Positions 37,086 to 46,414 of a stretch of 64,000 nt of DNA are shown here, piece by piece. The DNA lies in contig NZ_CP061703.1 in the NCBI RefSeq assembly GCF_014764305.1, positions 695,501 through 759,500 of the forward strand, in the 5' to 3' direction. The DNA is from Mesoflavibacter profundi. Lineage in GTDB: Bacteria > Bacteroidota > Bacteroidia > Flavobacteriales > Flavobacteriaceae. Below the pieces are notes generated by a model. That model saw only the letters and a program-made list of their open reading frames with translations. It did not search any database and had not been told where the DNA came from. The position numbers and the translations under genes were made by a program. The stretch's first letter is position 1, and each line of letters begins with the position of its first letter.

Positions 37086-37949
37086 ATGAGACAACTTAAA
37101 ATCACGAAGCAGGTTACTAATAGAGAAACTGCTTCCTTAGACAAGTATCTTCAAGAAATTGGTAAGGTAGACCTTATTACTGCAGATGAAGAAGTAGAGT
37201 TAGCACAACGTATAAAGGCTGGAGACCAAGTTGCATTAGAAAAACTAACTAAAGCAAATTTACGTTTCGTAGTATCTGTAGCTAAACAATACCAAAACCA
37301 AGGTTTAACATTACCAGATTTAATTAACGAAGGTAATTTAGGTCTTATCAAAGCTGCACAACGTTTTGACGAAACTCGTGGATTTAAATTTATATCTTAC
37401 GCTGTTTGGTGGATTAGACAATCTATATTACAAGCATTAGCAGAACAATCTAGAATTGTACGTTTACCATTAAACAAAATTGGTTCTATTAACAAGATTA
37501 ATAAAACCTTCGCCTTTTTAGAGCAAGCACACGAACGTCCACCAAGTGCAGAAGAAATTGCAAAAGAGTTAGACATGACTATTAACGATGTTAAAGAGTC
37601 TATGAAAAACTCTGGTCGTCACGTAAGTATGGATGCGCCTTTAGTAGAAGGTGAAGACTCTAACTTGTATGATGTACTTAACTCTGGAGAATCACCAAAC
37701 CCAGACAAAGAATTATTACATGAATCTTTACGTACAGAGATTGAGCGTGCTTTAGAAACCTTAACACCTCGTGAAGCAGATGTAATTAGACTATACTTTG
37801 GTTTAGGTAATCAACATCCAATGACTTTAGAAGAAATTGGAGAAACTTTTGACCTTACTAGAGAACGTGTAAGACAAATTAAAGAAAAAGCTATACGTAG
37901 ATTAAAACATACGTCTAGAAGTAAAATATTAAAAACATACTTAGGATAA
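37086..37949 (+). CDS. rpoD: Primary RNA polymerase sigma factor (short Bacteroidota RpoD/SigA type)
   Basis: 287 residues. It lacks region 1.1 and the long non-conserved spacer, as is typical of the primary sigma factor of Bacteroidota. Region 1.2 starts at [16 protein letters not shown]; region 2 has the core-binding and -10 recognition helix ([24 protein letters not shown]); region 3 lies in the middle; region 4 ends with [21 protein letters not shown]. This sigma would read the TTTG/TAnnTTTG promoters of the window. Two terminators follow in tandem. Confidence 0.96.
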   Translation: MRQLKITKQVTNRETASLDKYLQEIGKVDLITADEEVELAQRIKAGDQVALEKLTKANLRFVVSVAKQYQNQGLTLPDLINEGNLGLIKAAQRFDETRGFKFISYAVWWIRQSILQALAEQSRIVRLPLNKIGSINKINKTFAFLEQAHERPPSAEEIAKELDMTINDVKESMKNSGRHVSMDAPLVEGEDSNLYDVLNSGESPNPDKELLHESLRTEIERALETLTPREADVIRLYFGLGNQHPMTLEEIGETFDLTRERVRQIKEKAIRRLKHTSRSKILKTYLG

Positions 37950-37972
37950 TAAGTACGTTTTTTACCTCAACA

Positions 37973-38000
37973 AACAGTTAATCATAACTGTTCGTTTTTT
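37973..38000 (+). terminator. First terminator after rpoD
   Basis: AACAGTTA and TAACTGTT form an 8-bp perfect stem with loop ATCA, followed by CG and six T. Confidence 0.8.
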
Positions 38001-38012
38001 GATTGATGAAAG

Positions 38013-38045
38013 AACCCGAAGCTGATTACTTCGGGTTTATTTTTT
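38013..38045 (+). terminator. Second terminator after rpoD
   Basis: AACCCGAAG pairs with CTTCGGGTT around a 7-nt loop, followed by TATTTTTT. Confidence 0.85.
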
Positions 38046-38066
38046 ACTGTAACATCAACATAAATA

Positions 38067-38097
38067 TTTGTTGCTTCTTGGATAATAGCTATTTTTG
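38067..38097 (+). promoter_or_regulatory. rpe promoter
   Basis: TTTG (38067-38070), exactly 19 bp, TATTTTTG (38090-38097): the best promoter match in the window. It overlaps the open frame upstream of the rpe ATG and so rules out a start further 5'. Confidence 0.75.
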
Positions 38098-38121
38098 TCT
38101 AAACAAAACAACACAACAATA

Positions 38122-38784
38122 ATGTCTAAAAAATTAATTGCGCCTTCTTTGCTTGCAGCAGATTTTGGCAACTTACAACGTGATATAGAAATGGTTAATT
38201 CTAGTGAAGCAGACTGGTTTCATATAGATATAATGGATGGTGTTTTTGTACCAAACATTTCTTACGGAATGCCTGTATTAAAAGCAATTTCTAAACACGC
38301 TAAAAAAACTATTGATGTACACTTAATGATTGTAGATCCTGATAGATATATAAAAACCTTTGCCGATTTAGGAAGCGATATCTTAACAGTTCACTACGAA
38401 GCTTGCACGCATTTACACAGAACCATTCAAGCAATTAAAGCAGAAGGCATGAAAGCTGGTGTAGCGCTAAATCCGCATACCAACATAAATGTCTTAGAAG
38501 ATATAATTAACGATATTGATTTAGTGTTAATCATGAGTGTTAATCCTGGTTTTGGAGGACAAAGCTTCATAGAAAACACATACAACAAAGTAAAGCAATT
38601 AAAGCAACTAATAGCAGATAAAAATACCAACGTCATTATTGAAATTGATGGAGGCGTAACCAATAAAAATGCAAAACAATTAGTAGATGCTGGTGCAGAT
38701 GCTCTTGTAGCTGGAAGTTATGTGTTTAAAAGTGATAATCAATTGGAAACAATTAAAGATTTAAAAGCATTAGCTAACTCATAA
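38122..38784 (+). CDS. rpe: Ribulose-phosphate 3-epimerase
   Basis: 220 residues from the ATG at 38122 (MSKKLIAPSLLAADF); interconverts ribulose 5-phosphate and xylulose 5-phosphate in the pentose phosphate pathway. TIM-barrel motifs are visible: HIDIMDGVFVPN, VHLMIVDPDRY, MSVNPGFGGQSF and EIDGGVTNKN, with the metal-binding His and Asp residues. The frame stays open nine codons further, but those lie on and just after the promoter. Confidence 0.95.
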   Translation: MSKKLIAPSLLAADFGNLQRDIEMVNSSEADWFHIDIMDGVFVPNISYGMPVLKAISKHAKKTIDVHLMIVDPDRYIKTFADLGSDILTVHYEACTHLHRTIQAIKAEGMKAGVALNPHTNINVLEDIINDIDLVLIMSVNPGFGGQSFIENTYNKVKQLKQLIADKNTNVIIEIDGGVTNKNAKQLVDAGADALVAGSYVFKSDNQLETIKDLKALANS

Positions 38785-38790
38785 AAAACA

Positions 38791-38820
38791 GATAAAGGCT
38801 ACCAATTGGTAGCCTTTATC
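38791..38820. terminator. Bidirectional terminator rpe / CBS-domain gene
   Basis: A 13-bp perfect stem (GATAAAGGCTACC and complement) around AATT, between convergent genes. The T run is short. Confidence 0.75.
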
Positions 38821-38841
38821 ATTATTAACCCAAAACCAACT

Positions 38842-39261
38842 TTAGTATTGATCTAATAAATATTTAATTAGATCTGTTGTAGTAACAATCCCTACTAAAA
38901 TTCCGTTTTCTAATACTGGTAAGGCATGAAACTCTTTTTCTGCTAAAATCTCTGCAACTTCTTTAATTGTAGTTTCACTTGTTACAGTAACAAGTTTTTT
39001 TGCCATTACCTGTTCTATTGTAAACATATTATATACAATGGTATCTACTTCTGTTGCATACTCATCTGTTGCATCTGCAAAGCTAATACGAAGTAAATCT
39101 GTATAACTTAACATACCAATAATCTGATGACCTGATACTACTGGAATATGTCTAATTTTATTCTTTTTAAATAAACTTTCAGCTGTTTCTAAATCATCTG
39201 TTGTCTGTAATGCTATAACATTACTTGTCATTATATCTTTAACAGGCGTACGTTTTTTCAT
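38842..39261 (-). CDS. CBS-domain pair protein
   Basis: 139 residues consisting of two CBS domains in tandem (VKDIMTSNVIALQTTDDLE..., then VMAKKLVTVTSETTIKE...). Such a Bateman module binds adenosine nucleotides or related ligands and regulates a partner. There is no enzyme domain in it, so the partner is a separate, unknown protein. The ATG at 39261 (MKKRTPVKDIM) places the first domain at the very N-terminus. Confidence 0.88.
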   Translation of the reverse strand: MKKRTPVKDIMTSNVIALQTTDDLETAESLFKKNKIRHIPVVSGHQIIGMLSYTDLLRISFADATDEYATEVDTIVYNMFTIEQVMAKKLVTVTSETTIKEVAEILAEKEFHALPVLENGILVGIVTTTDLIKYLLDQY

Positions 39262-39334
39262 CTTAATAGAGCTTTAAATTCACTATTAAAATTACTTTAT
39301 TATTTCTACTAAAATTATGACAAATATCAGCTAT

Positions 39335-40207
39335 CTAATAATTAGCAAAATTAAAATTTAGCATACGTTTCACCATTGCATACAATTCTGGAAATTGAGA
39401 GTTAAATTGTTCTGGAGTTTCAATAAAAGACTCTATAACAACAGATAAAAATTCAAATTGATTAGTATACGCATAAGCTCTAAAATACTTAGAGTTTACA
39501 ACGTTTTGTTTATAGTTTGGATTGGTTTCTAAAAAATGAGCTATATCTGAAAATCCATTAATAAATATCGCTGCTTTTAAACCTTTTTGGTTTAAACAAT
39601 CTAAATGCATAGCATGGACAAACTCATGGATAGCAACATTAAAATTATCGTTTTCTATAGAATACCCGTGTAATACGTCTTCCCAAGACAATATAATTGC
39701 TTTGTACGACGGATTAAATTCTCCCTTATGTAAATTTTGATTAAGCTTAGAAAAAAATGCTTCAGGATACAATAACACTTTATCCAACAAGCCTATTTTA
39801 TAATTTCTAAATCCAAAATTTAACATCGTTGCTGTTGCTGCAATTATAATTTTCATCTCTTCGGTAATCTTTAATTCCTGTTTACCTATAAATTGATTTT
39901 GATTAATAAAAACAGCCACTCGATGTTCGAAATACGATTGATATTTTGGACTTAATTTAGAGTAAAATGAATATTGATTTTTTAATATAGAAAGCTGTAA
40001 TGGTGTTAATCTTTTTAATCTAAAATAAAAATGATTAAACACTGGTTTTCTATATTTTGAAACATATAAAAATTGAAATAAACGTTGTAATCTATAAATA
40101 ATAAATAACAAGATTAATACGACTCCAATTGGTATTATAAACTTATATATTAAATAGGCTTCAAACTCTTCTTGTTGTTTGGTTTGAAATAATAATTGCA
40201 ATAGCAT
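39335..40207 (-). CDS. Zinc-dependent peptidase, MtfA-like
   Basis: 290 residues. An N-terminal membrane helix (IPIGVVLILLFIIYRLQ, about 28-45) precedes a soluble domain with the zinc-metallopeptidase motif HEFVH (His194 to His198) and a downstream glutamate-containing helix (YTNQFEFLSVVIESFIETPEQF). This resembles the MtfA (YeeI) family, in E. coli a peptidase linked to the glucose regulator Mlc. Mlc is not expected here, so the target is unknown. The family match rests on HExxH and the surrounding pattern. Confidence 0.8.
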   Translation of the reverse strand: MLLQLLFQTKQQEEFEAYLIYKFIIPIGVVLILLFIIYRLQRLFQFLYVSKYRKPVFNHFYFRLKRLTPLQLSILKNQYSFYSKLSPKYQSYFEHRVAVFINQNQFIGKQELKITEEMKIIIAATATMLNFGFRNYKIGLLDKVLLYPEAFFSKLNQNLHKGEFNPSYKAIILSWEDVLHGYSIENDNFNVAIHEFVHAMHLDCLNQKGLKAAIFINGFSDIAHFLETNPNYKQNVVNSKYFRAYAYTNQFEFLSVVIESFIETPEQFNSQFPELYAMVKRMLNFNFANY

Positions 40208-40314
40208 TAAATAGCGATTTTAGAGGTGTTTTTTTTTGCCTTGAATAAGCTGAGTAAAACTAGCTTAAAAAACACAATATTTTACATCGTAAAATTATAT
40301 TTACGAATTAATTG

Positions 40315-40388
40315 TGACTGCGACAGGAGTCGAACCTACAACCGCTGGAGCCGAAATCCAGTGCTCTATCCAATTGAGCTACGCAGCC
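40315..40388 (-). tRNA. tRNA-Arg (anticodon TCG)
   Basis: The minus strand folds as a full cloverleaf. The acceptor stem GGCTGCG / CGCAGTC has one G-T pair, the D arm is GCTC/GAGC, the anticodon stem CTGGA/TCCAG encloses TTTCGGC so that positions 34-36 read TCG, and the T arm contains GGTTCGACTCC. CCA is not encoded. The 74-nt gene sits between the peptidase and the YqeY-like gene. Confidence 0.93.
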
Positions 40389-40396
40389 ATTTTGTT

Positions 40397-40846
40397 TTAA
40401 GCTAGTTTTGCTTTTACAATTGTAGAAATGGTTTTTCCATCTGCTCTACCAGCTAATTCTTTACTTGCCATTCCCATAACTTTTCCCATATCTTTCATGC
40501 CTTCTGCTCCAGTTTTGGTGATTATATCTTCTACTATTTGCGCAATTTCTTCTTCACTTAACGCTTCCGGTAAAAATTGCTCAATGACCTTAGCTTCTTC
40601 TAATTCTGGCTCTGCTAAATCTTCTCTACCTTGTTCTATATATACCGCAGCACTATCTTTACGTTGCTTAACTTGTTTTTGTAATAATTTAAGCTCTTGC
40701 TCTTCAGTTAAGTCTTCTTTTGCTCCGCTTTCGGTTTGAGCTAAAAGAATTGCAGATTTTACAGCTCTTAATGCTGTTAATGCTGTTTGATCTTTACTTT
40801 TCATTGCCTCTTTTAAGGCTACCATTACTTTTGCTGATAAACTCAT
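40397..40846 (-). CDS. GatB/YqeY domain protein
   Basis: 149 residues made of the YqeY domain, which is also the C-terminal tail of GatB of the tRNA-dependent amidotransferase. Typical parts are KDQTALTALRAVKSAIL, ELKLLQKQVKQRKDSA and the C-terminal MGKVMGMASKELAGRADGKTIS. It probably contacts tRNA, but its function is not established. It lies just upstream of tRNA-Arg on the same strand and 3' of the dcw cluster, after the ftsZ terminator. Confidence 0.9.
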   Translation of the reverse strand: MSLSAKVMVALKEAMKSKDQTALTALRAVKSAILLAQTESGAKEDLTEEQELKLLQKQVKQRKDSAAVYIEQGREDLAEPELEEAKVIEQFLPEALSEEEIAQIVEDIITKTGAEGMKDMGKVMGMASKELAGRADGKTISTIVKAKLA

Positions 40847-40902
40847 TATTTTTTACTTTTTTTTGATTTACGAAGATACTAAAAGTGATTAGATGACAAG
40901 AT

Positions 40903-40940
40903 AAAAAAACCCGAAAAGCCTAAGAGCATTTCGGGTTTTT
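40903..40940 (-). terminator. Terminator of the dcw cluster (after ftsZ)
   Basis: AAAACCCGAAA (40906-40916) pairs with TTTCGGGTTTT (40929-40939) around a 12-nt loop, with a T run on the minus strand. Confidence 0.82.
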
Positions 40941-40960
40941 AAAGATTAAAACTTAGTCCA

Positions 40961-42952
40961 TTAATCTACATTATCATGTAAAAAAGAATTGTTGTTTCTT
41001 AATTGAATTTCGTCATTCTCATCTACACCTAAAGTTGTTCTTGAGATACTATTATCTGAAGAATGTTGACTATTATCTAATTCTAATCCTTGACGTTTAT
41101 AGGCTGGCACTTTTTCTATATCGTCAATTTTTGAAGTATTAAATTTATAGTTAAAACTTTTCATTTTTTGTCTACGCTCTTCTGCTCTACTTTTTAATAG
41201 CTCTGATATAGGCGTATTCATTGGATCTATTTCAGTTTCTGTAGCTACTTCTTTTGTTGTATTAGATTCTGTCTCTAAGGTCTTTTTTTCAAAAACAATC
41301 TCTTCTTCTTCCTCTACTTTTGTAGTAACATTAATTGCAGATTCTACAGTTTCGTAATCATCTAATGCATAACGTTTTTCTCCAGTTTCGGTATTTTCTG
41401 TAACTGGAATAACTTCTACAAAATCGTTAACTTCTACATTTGCAACGTCTTGAGATAAATCCATAATTATTGGTCCTTCATCTTCTTCTGTTACCGGAGC
41501 AATTGTTGGCTCTTCCGAAATTGGCATATCAAAACTCAACATTGTTTGTTGTTTGTTTTGTGGTGCGTCTTCTTTAATTTCAGGAGTTTCAGTTTCTTTT
41601 GCTGTTGAAGTAATGTTAAACTCTTGATTTTCGTCTAAATTAACATCTACTTCATAGTAAGTAACGTTTAAGTTTTTTATAAACTCGCTTGTTGGAATTA
41701 TTTCTCTTTCGTCTACGGTTTGTTTCTTGATTTGGTCCATTTCAAAAGTAGAAAGAGATGGATTTGCTTTTGGCGCAATTTCTTCTTCCTCGTCTTCTAT
41801 CTCTAAAGTATGTTTTACAATAGGATTTTCTTTTTTCTCTTCAAGTTCTATATTGGGCAAAATAATAGCAGGATTTGCATCGTTTCCTGTTAAATCTTGC
41901 TCCATATTTTGATCATCTTCTAATGCATGAATTACTTTTTTTGCTTCTGTATTAGAGATTTCGTTTTGCTGTTCTACATCAAATCCTGTTGCAATAACTG
42001 TAACAGAAATTGACTCTTCTAAACTTTCGTCCTCACCAACACCCATAATAATGTTAGCGCCATGACCAGCTTCATTTTGGATGTGATCGTTAATTTCTCC
42101 AATCTCGTCAATAGTAATTTCTTGAGCTCCAGAAACGATAAGCAACAATACGTTTTTGGCTCCAGTAATTTTATTATCGTTAAGTAATGGCGAATCTAAT
42201 GCTTTTGAAATTGCTTCGTGCGCACGATTTTGTCCTGCAGCTGTTGCAGATCCCATGATTGCTGTACCACTATTACTTAAAACCGTTTTTGCATCACGCA
42301 AGTCAATGTTTTGTGTATAGTGATGTGTAATTACTTCTGCAATACCACGTGCTGCAGTTGCTAAAACTTCGTCTGCTTTAGAAAAACCAGCTTTAAACCC
42401 TAAATTACCGTAAACTTCACGTAATTTATTGTTGTTTATAACTACTAAAGAATCTACTTCTTTACGAAGTCTTTCTATTCCTATTTGAGCTTGTTCGTTA
42501 CGCATTTTTCCTTCAAACTGAAATGGCATCGTTACAATTCCTACTGTAAGGATATCTAAATCTTTAGCCATTTTTGCAATGATTGGCGCAGCTCCTGTTC
42601 CTGTTCCTCCGCCCATTCCTGCAGTGATAAATACCATTTTTGTGTTGGTATCTAACATCATTTGTATGTCTTCAAAACTCTCTACAGCTGCTTGTTCACC
42701 AACGTTTGGATTTGCGCCTGCACCTAATCCTTCTGTTAGGTTTACTCCTAATTGAATTTTATTAGGTACGCCACTATTTTGTAATGCTTGCGCATCTGTA
42801 TTACAGATTACAAAATCTACGCCTTTAATTCCTTGTTGGAACATGTGGTTAATGGCGTTACTACCGCCACCACCAACACCAATAACTTTGATGACGTTTG
42901 ATTGATTTTTTGGTAAATCAAATGCGATGCTTTCGAATTCGTTGTTGCTCAT
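40961..42952 (-). CDS. ftsZ: Cell division protein FtsZ with long acidic linker
   Basis: 663 residues, almost twice the usual 380-400. The tubulin-like GTPase core is in the first 320 or so (GGGGSNAINHM, GAGANPNVGEQAA, signature GGGTGTGAAPIIA, NNNKLREV). The rest is a roughly 280-residue Glu/Thr-rich linker. A C-terminal peptide VPAYKRQGLEL, like the FtsA/ZipA-binding tail, follows but is itself followed by about 40 more residues. It forms the division ring. Last gene of the dcw cluster, 68 bp after ftsA, with its own terminator. Confidence 0.97.
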   Translation of the reverse strand: MSNNEFESIAFDLPKNQSNVIKVIGVGGGGSNAINHMFQQGIKGVDFVICNTDAQALQNSGVPNKIQLGVNLTEGLGAGANPNVGEQAAVESFEDIQMMLDTNTKMVFITAGMGGGTGTGAAPIIAKMAKDLDILTVGIVTMPFQFEGKMRNEQAQIGIERLRKEVDSLVVINNNKLREVYGNLGFKAGFSKADEVLATAARGIAEVITHHYTQNIDLRDAKTVLSNSGTAIMGSATAAGQNRAHEAISKALDSPLLNDNKITGAKNVLLLIVSGAQEITIDEIGEINDHIQNEAGHGANIIMGVGEDESLEESISVTVIATGFDVEQQNEISNTEAKKVIHALEDDQNMEQDLTGNDANPAIILPNIELEEKKENPIVKHTLEIEDEEEEIAPKANPSLSTFEMDQIKKQTVDEREIIPTSEFIKNLNVTYYEVDVNLDENQEFNITSTAKETETPEIKEDAPQNKQQTMLSFDMPISEEPTIAPVTEEDEGPIIMDLSQDVANVEVNDFVEVIPVTENTETGEKRYALDDYETVESAINVTTKVEEEEEIVFEKKTLETESNTTKEVATETEIDPMNTPISELLKSRAEERRQKMKSFNYKFNTSKIDDIEKVPAYKRQGLELDNSQHSSDNSISRTTLGVDENDEIQLRNNNSFLHDNVD

Positions 42953-43020
42953 AAATTCTATTTTTACTGGATCAATTCTTATTTTATAGCGACTTTTTAC
43001 TTTCGCTTTTTATTCTTTTT

Positions 43021-44346
43021 TTATTCTGCGTTATCTAAAAAGTCTTTTACTTTTTCGGTTAACTTGTCTAAAAACGACTTGCGTTGTTTTTTTGGTACTT
43101 CTATTTGTTCTTCTTCAGGCTTTTCTTCGTTTTCTTCAATTACTGCCTGAATTTCTTCTTCTATTATTGCTTCTGCTTTTTTACGGTCTTGACGTTTTAA
43201 ACCATCCATTACTAATCCTACAGCTGTAGCAAATAATGGACTAGTTATTGCATCGTCACTATCTCCTGCTAAATGCTCGTTAGGATAGCCTATTCTAGTA
43301 TCCATTCCTGTGATATACTCTACTAACTGTTTTAAATGCTTTAATTGACTACCACCACCTGTAAGTACTATTCCTGCAATTAATTTCTTTTTTTGTTCTT
43401 CGTGACCGTAATTTTTTATCTCGACATATACCTGTTCTATAATCTCTACAACTCTGGCATGTATTATTCTAGACAGGTTTTTTAAGGTAATTTCTTTTGG
43501 ATCACGACCTCTTAATCCTGGAATTGAAACAATTTCGTTATCCTTATTTTCTCCTGGCCATGCACTACCAAATTTTATTTTAAGTAATTCGGCTTGTTTT
43601 TCTATAATAGAACAACCTTCTTTTATGTCTTCTGTTATTACATTTCCTCCAAAAGGTATAACTGCTGTATGACGTATTATACCGTCTCTAAAAATGGCTA
43701 AATCTGTTGTTCCTCCACCTATATCAATCAAAGCTACTCCAGCTTCTTTTTCTTCTTGACTTAATACTGCATTTGCACTTGCTAAAGGCTCTAATGTGAT
43801 TCCGTCTAAATTTAAACCAGAACTTTGTACGCATCGACCAATATTTCTAATTGACGATACTTGACCAACTACGACATGAAAATTAGCTTCTAATCTACCA
43901 CCATACATACCTATTGGTTCTTTAATTTCGGCTTGACCATCTACCTTATATTCTTGTGGTAATACGTGAATAATTTCTTCTCCTGGAAGCATTACCAACT
44001 TATGTACTTGGTTTATTAGTCGCTCTATATCTTCTTCATCTATTACAGTCTCACTATTTGGTCTAGTAATGTAATCGCTATGCTGTAAGCTTCTAATATG
44101 TTGTCCTGCAATACCTACAGTAACATCTTCTATTTTGGTTGCTGCAGCTGCTTCTGCTTCTTGTACAGCAATTTGAATAGATTGTATGGTTTGCGTAATA
44201 TTATTTACTACACCACGATGTACGCCTAAGCTTTTGGATTTACCTATGCCTAAAATTTCTACTTTACCATATTCGTTTTTACGACCGATCATGGCTACTA
44301 TTTTAGTAGTTCCTATATCTAATCCTACTGCAATGTTTTGTTCCAT
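43021..44346 (-). CDS. ftsA: Cell division protein FtsA
   Basis: 441-residue actin-like protein that tethers FtsZ to the membrane. Nucleotide-binding parts are VGLDIGTTKIVAMIG at the N-terminus, ALIDIGGGTTDLAIF and IVLTGGGSQLK. The C-terminus carries a basic amphipathic end (KKQRKSFLDKLTEKVKDFL) for membrane binding. It begins 3 bp after ftsQ. Confidence 0.96.
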   Translation of the reverse strand: MEQNIAVGLDIGTTKIVAMIGRKNEYGKVEILGIGKSKSLGVHRGVVNNITQTIQSIQIAVQEAEAAAATKIEDVTVGIAGQHIRSLQHSDYITRPNSETVIDEEDIERLINQVHKLVMLPGEEIIHVLPQEYKVDGQAEIKEPIGMYGGRLEANFHVVVGQVSSIRNIGRCVQSSGLNLDGITLEPLASANAVLSQEEKEAGVALIDIGGGTTDLAIFRDGIIRHTAVIPFGGNVITEDIKEGCSIIEKQAELLKIKFGSAWPGENKDNEIVSIPGLRGRDPKEITLKNLSRIIHARVVEIIEQVYVEIKNYGHEEQKKKLIAGIVLTGGGSQLKHLKQLVEYITGMDTRIGYPNEHLAGDSDDAITSPLFATAVGLVMDGLKRQDRKKAEAIIEEEIQAVIEENEEKPEEEQIEVPKKQRKSFLDKLTEKVKDFLDNAE

Positions 44347-44349
44347 AAC

Positions 44350-45069
44350 TTATGCTTTTGTACAAACAACTTGGTTGCCAAATTGCAAGTTTACTTTACT
44401 GTATTTATCTAAACTTTTATCTTTTGAAGCTTTAATATAAAAAGCTTTAAGATTATTTATTTTATTTTCTAGTCGTTTTAAATCTCCTACTATAACATCA
44501 AACTTTGTTTGTCTTAATTTTAGTATGATGGTATTTTGTTTTGTTTGATGTATTTGTATAACATTTTGCTTTAAAAAGTTATCTTTTAATACAAAATCTG
44601 CTATTTGATACACCATATCAAGATTGTTTTTATCTACAGATCCTGTAACAATTGGAACACGTTCTGTATAGTTTTTAGAAAGCGGCATAATGCCACCATT
44701 GCTATCTATATAGTAATTTTGACTACTAATTACTCTAGCAATAGGAGTTTTTTGCATTACTTCGGCAGTTAATTTGCCTTCAACATTTACGTAAACCTCT
44801 GCAAACTCGATAATTGGATTTGCATTTAGCGTCTGCTCTAAACCATTCAAATCTAAAGTTTCTTTAGACGTATTTGTCACACCTTCTTGATTTTGTATTA
44901 ACAATTTACTAACAGCCTCTTGCGTGATAAACAGGTTTTTATTACCTAAGAATTGAATGTTTGGTTTAGACACTTGGCGCTTTGTATTTCTAGCTGAAGA
45001 AAATGCATACAAAAACACTACTAAAATTAGTAGAACTATCATTTTTATGTAATTCCAATTAATTTTCAT
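44350..45069 (-). CDS. ftsQ: Cell division protein FtsQ
   Basis: 239 residues: short cytoplasmic N-terminus, one membrane helix (MIVLLILVVFLYAFSSA, about 10-26) and a periplasmic part with a POTRA-like start (IQFLGNKNLFITQEAVSKLL) and beta domain. It joins the FtsQ-FtsL divisome subcomplex. It overlaps murC by 11 bp. Sequence conservation in FtsQ is low, so position in the cluster supports the call. Confidence 0.9.
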   Translation of the reverse strand: MKINWNYIKMIVLLILVVFLYAFSSARNTKRQVSKPNIQFLGNKNLFITQEAVSKLLIQNQEGVTNTSKETLDLNGLEQTLNANPIIEFAEVYVNVEGKLTAEVMQKTPIARVISSQNYYIDSNGGIMPLSKNYTERVPIVTGSVDKNNLDMVYQIADFVLKDNFLKQNVIQIHQTKQNTIILKLRQTKFDVIVGDLKRLENKINNLKAFYIKASKDKSLDKYSKVNLQFGNQVVCTKA

Positions 45070-46414
45070 GTACTAATAGTGCTTGTTTTATTTTTGAAAC
45101 TTCTGCACCAATATCGCCTGCACCAATGGTTAAAACGACATCTGCATTACTTTGCTTTATTTTTGAAATTAAATCTACTTTACTGACTAATTCTTTATTT
45201 TCATTTTCTATCAAACTCAACAACCAACTTGATGTTACACCTTCTATTGGCAACTCTCTTGCTGGATATATATCTAACAGCATAATTTGATCAAATTGCG
45301 ATAAGCTTTTAGCAAATTCTGCTGCAAAATCTTGTGTTCTAGAAAATAAATGTGGCTGAAATACCGCCAATACTTTCTTTTCTGGATACATTTCTCTTAC
45401 TGCTTGATGTACAGCATTGATTTCTTCAGGATGATGTGCGTAATCATCTATAAATACAAAATTTTCTGTTTTTATTTGATACGTAAACCTGCGTTTTACA
45501 CCTTTATAGGTTGCTAAAGCTTTGGCGAGCTGATTGGTTGGGAGACCATATTCTACAGACATCGCCAGAGCTACTAAAGCATTAGACAAATTATGTCTAC
45601 CTGGTAGGTTAAATTCTATATTTTTAAGTGTTGTATTTGGTGTTTTTACATCTAATACATACGTCCCGTTTTCTATTTTTATATTTTGAATGGAATAATC
45701 TGCATCATCTTCAATTCCATAAGTAATTCCTTCAATTGGTAAACCATTTTTAACAAAAAGCTTTCCGTTAGGTTTTAGTTTTTTAGTGAAATCTTTAAAC
45801 GATTGTACTAATTGCGAAGCATCTCCATAAATATCCAAATGGTCTGCATCCATTGAAGTAATAGCAGCCATATCTGGACTTAAGGTTAAAAACGAACGAT
45901 CAAATTCGTCTGCTTCGACAACTGAAACTTCACTTCCGTTTAGGATTAAATTAGAGTTGTAGTTTTCGCTAATTCCGCCTAAAAACGCTGTTAATTCTAC
46001 ATTACAAGATTTTAATAAATGACCTAAAATACTTGTTGTTGTAGTTTTACCATGCGTACCTGCAACTGCTAAACAAAACGTATTTTCTGTTATAATTCCT
46101 AAAATTTCTGAGCGTTTTAGTACTTTATAATTACTGTTTTTAAAATACGTTAATTGCTTATGGTCTTTTGGTATTGCTGGTGTATATACTACTAATGTTG
46201 TCTCTGGATTTAAAAACTTTACATCTAAATTATCTACAGAATCTTCAAATACTATATCTATTTGCATCTGGGATAATGCATCCGTAATGTCTGTTTTAGT
46301 TTTATCGTAACCTGCTACATGTTTATTTTGCGACTTAAAAAATCGCGCAATTGCAGACATACCAATACCTCCAATACCGACAAAATAAATGTTATGTATG
46401 TTGTTTAAATTCAT
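45059..46414 (-). CDS. murC: UDP-N-acetylmuramate--L-alanine ligase
   Basis: 451 residues; adds the first amino acid of the peptidoglycan stem peptide. It has the N-terminal glycine motif FVGIGGIGMSAIA, ATP site AGTHGKTTTTS and the Mur ligase signature (FIDDYAHHPEEINA). Its start overlaps the murG stop by one base and its end overlaps ftsQ. Confidence 0.96.
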   Translation of the reverse strand: MNLNNIHNIYFVGIGGIGMSAIARFFKSQNKHVAGYDKTKTDITDALSQMQIDIVFEDSVDNLDVKFLNPETTLVVYTPAIPKDHKQLTYFKNSNYKVLKRSEILGIITENTFCLAVAGTHGKTTTTSILGHLLKSCNVELTAFLGGISENYNSNLILNGSEVSVVEADEFDRSFLTLSPDMAAITSMDADHLDIYGDASQLVQSFKDFTKKLKPNGKLFVKNGLPIEGITYGIEDDADYSIQNIKIENGTYVLDVKTPNTTLKNIEFNLPGRHNLSNALVALAMSVEYGLPTNQLAKALATYKGVKRRFTYQIKTENFVFIDDYAHHPEEINAVHQAVREMYPEKKVLAVFQPHLFSRTQDFAAEFAKSLSQFDQIMLLDIYPARELPIEGVTSSWLLSLIENENKELVSKVDLISKIKQSNADVVLTIGAGDIGAEVSKIKQALLVHEN

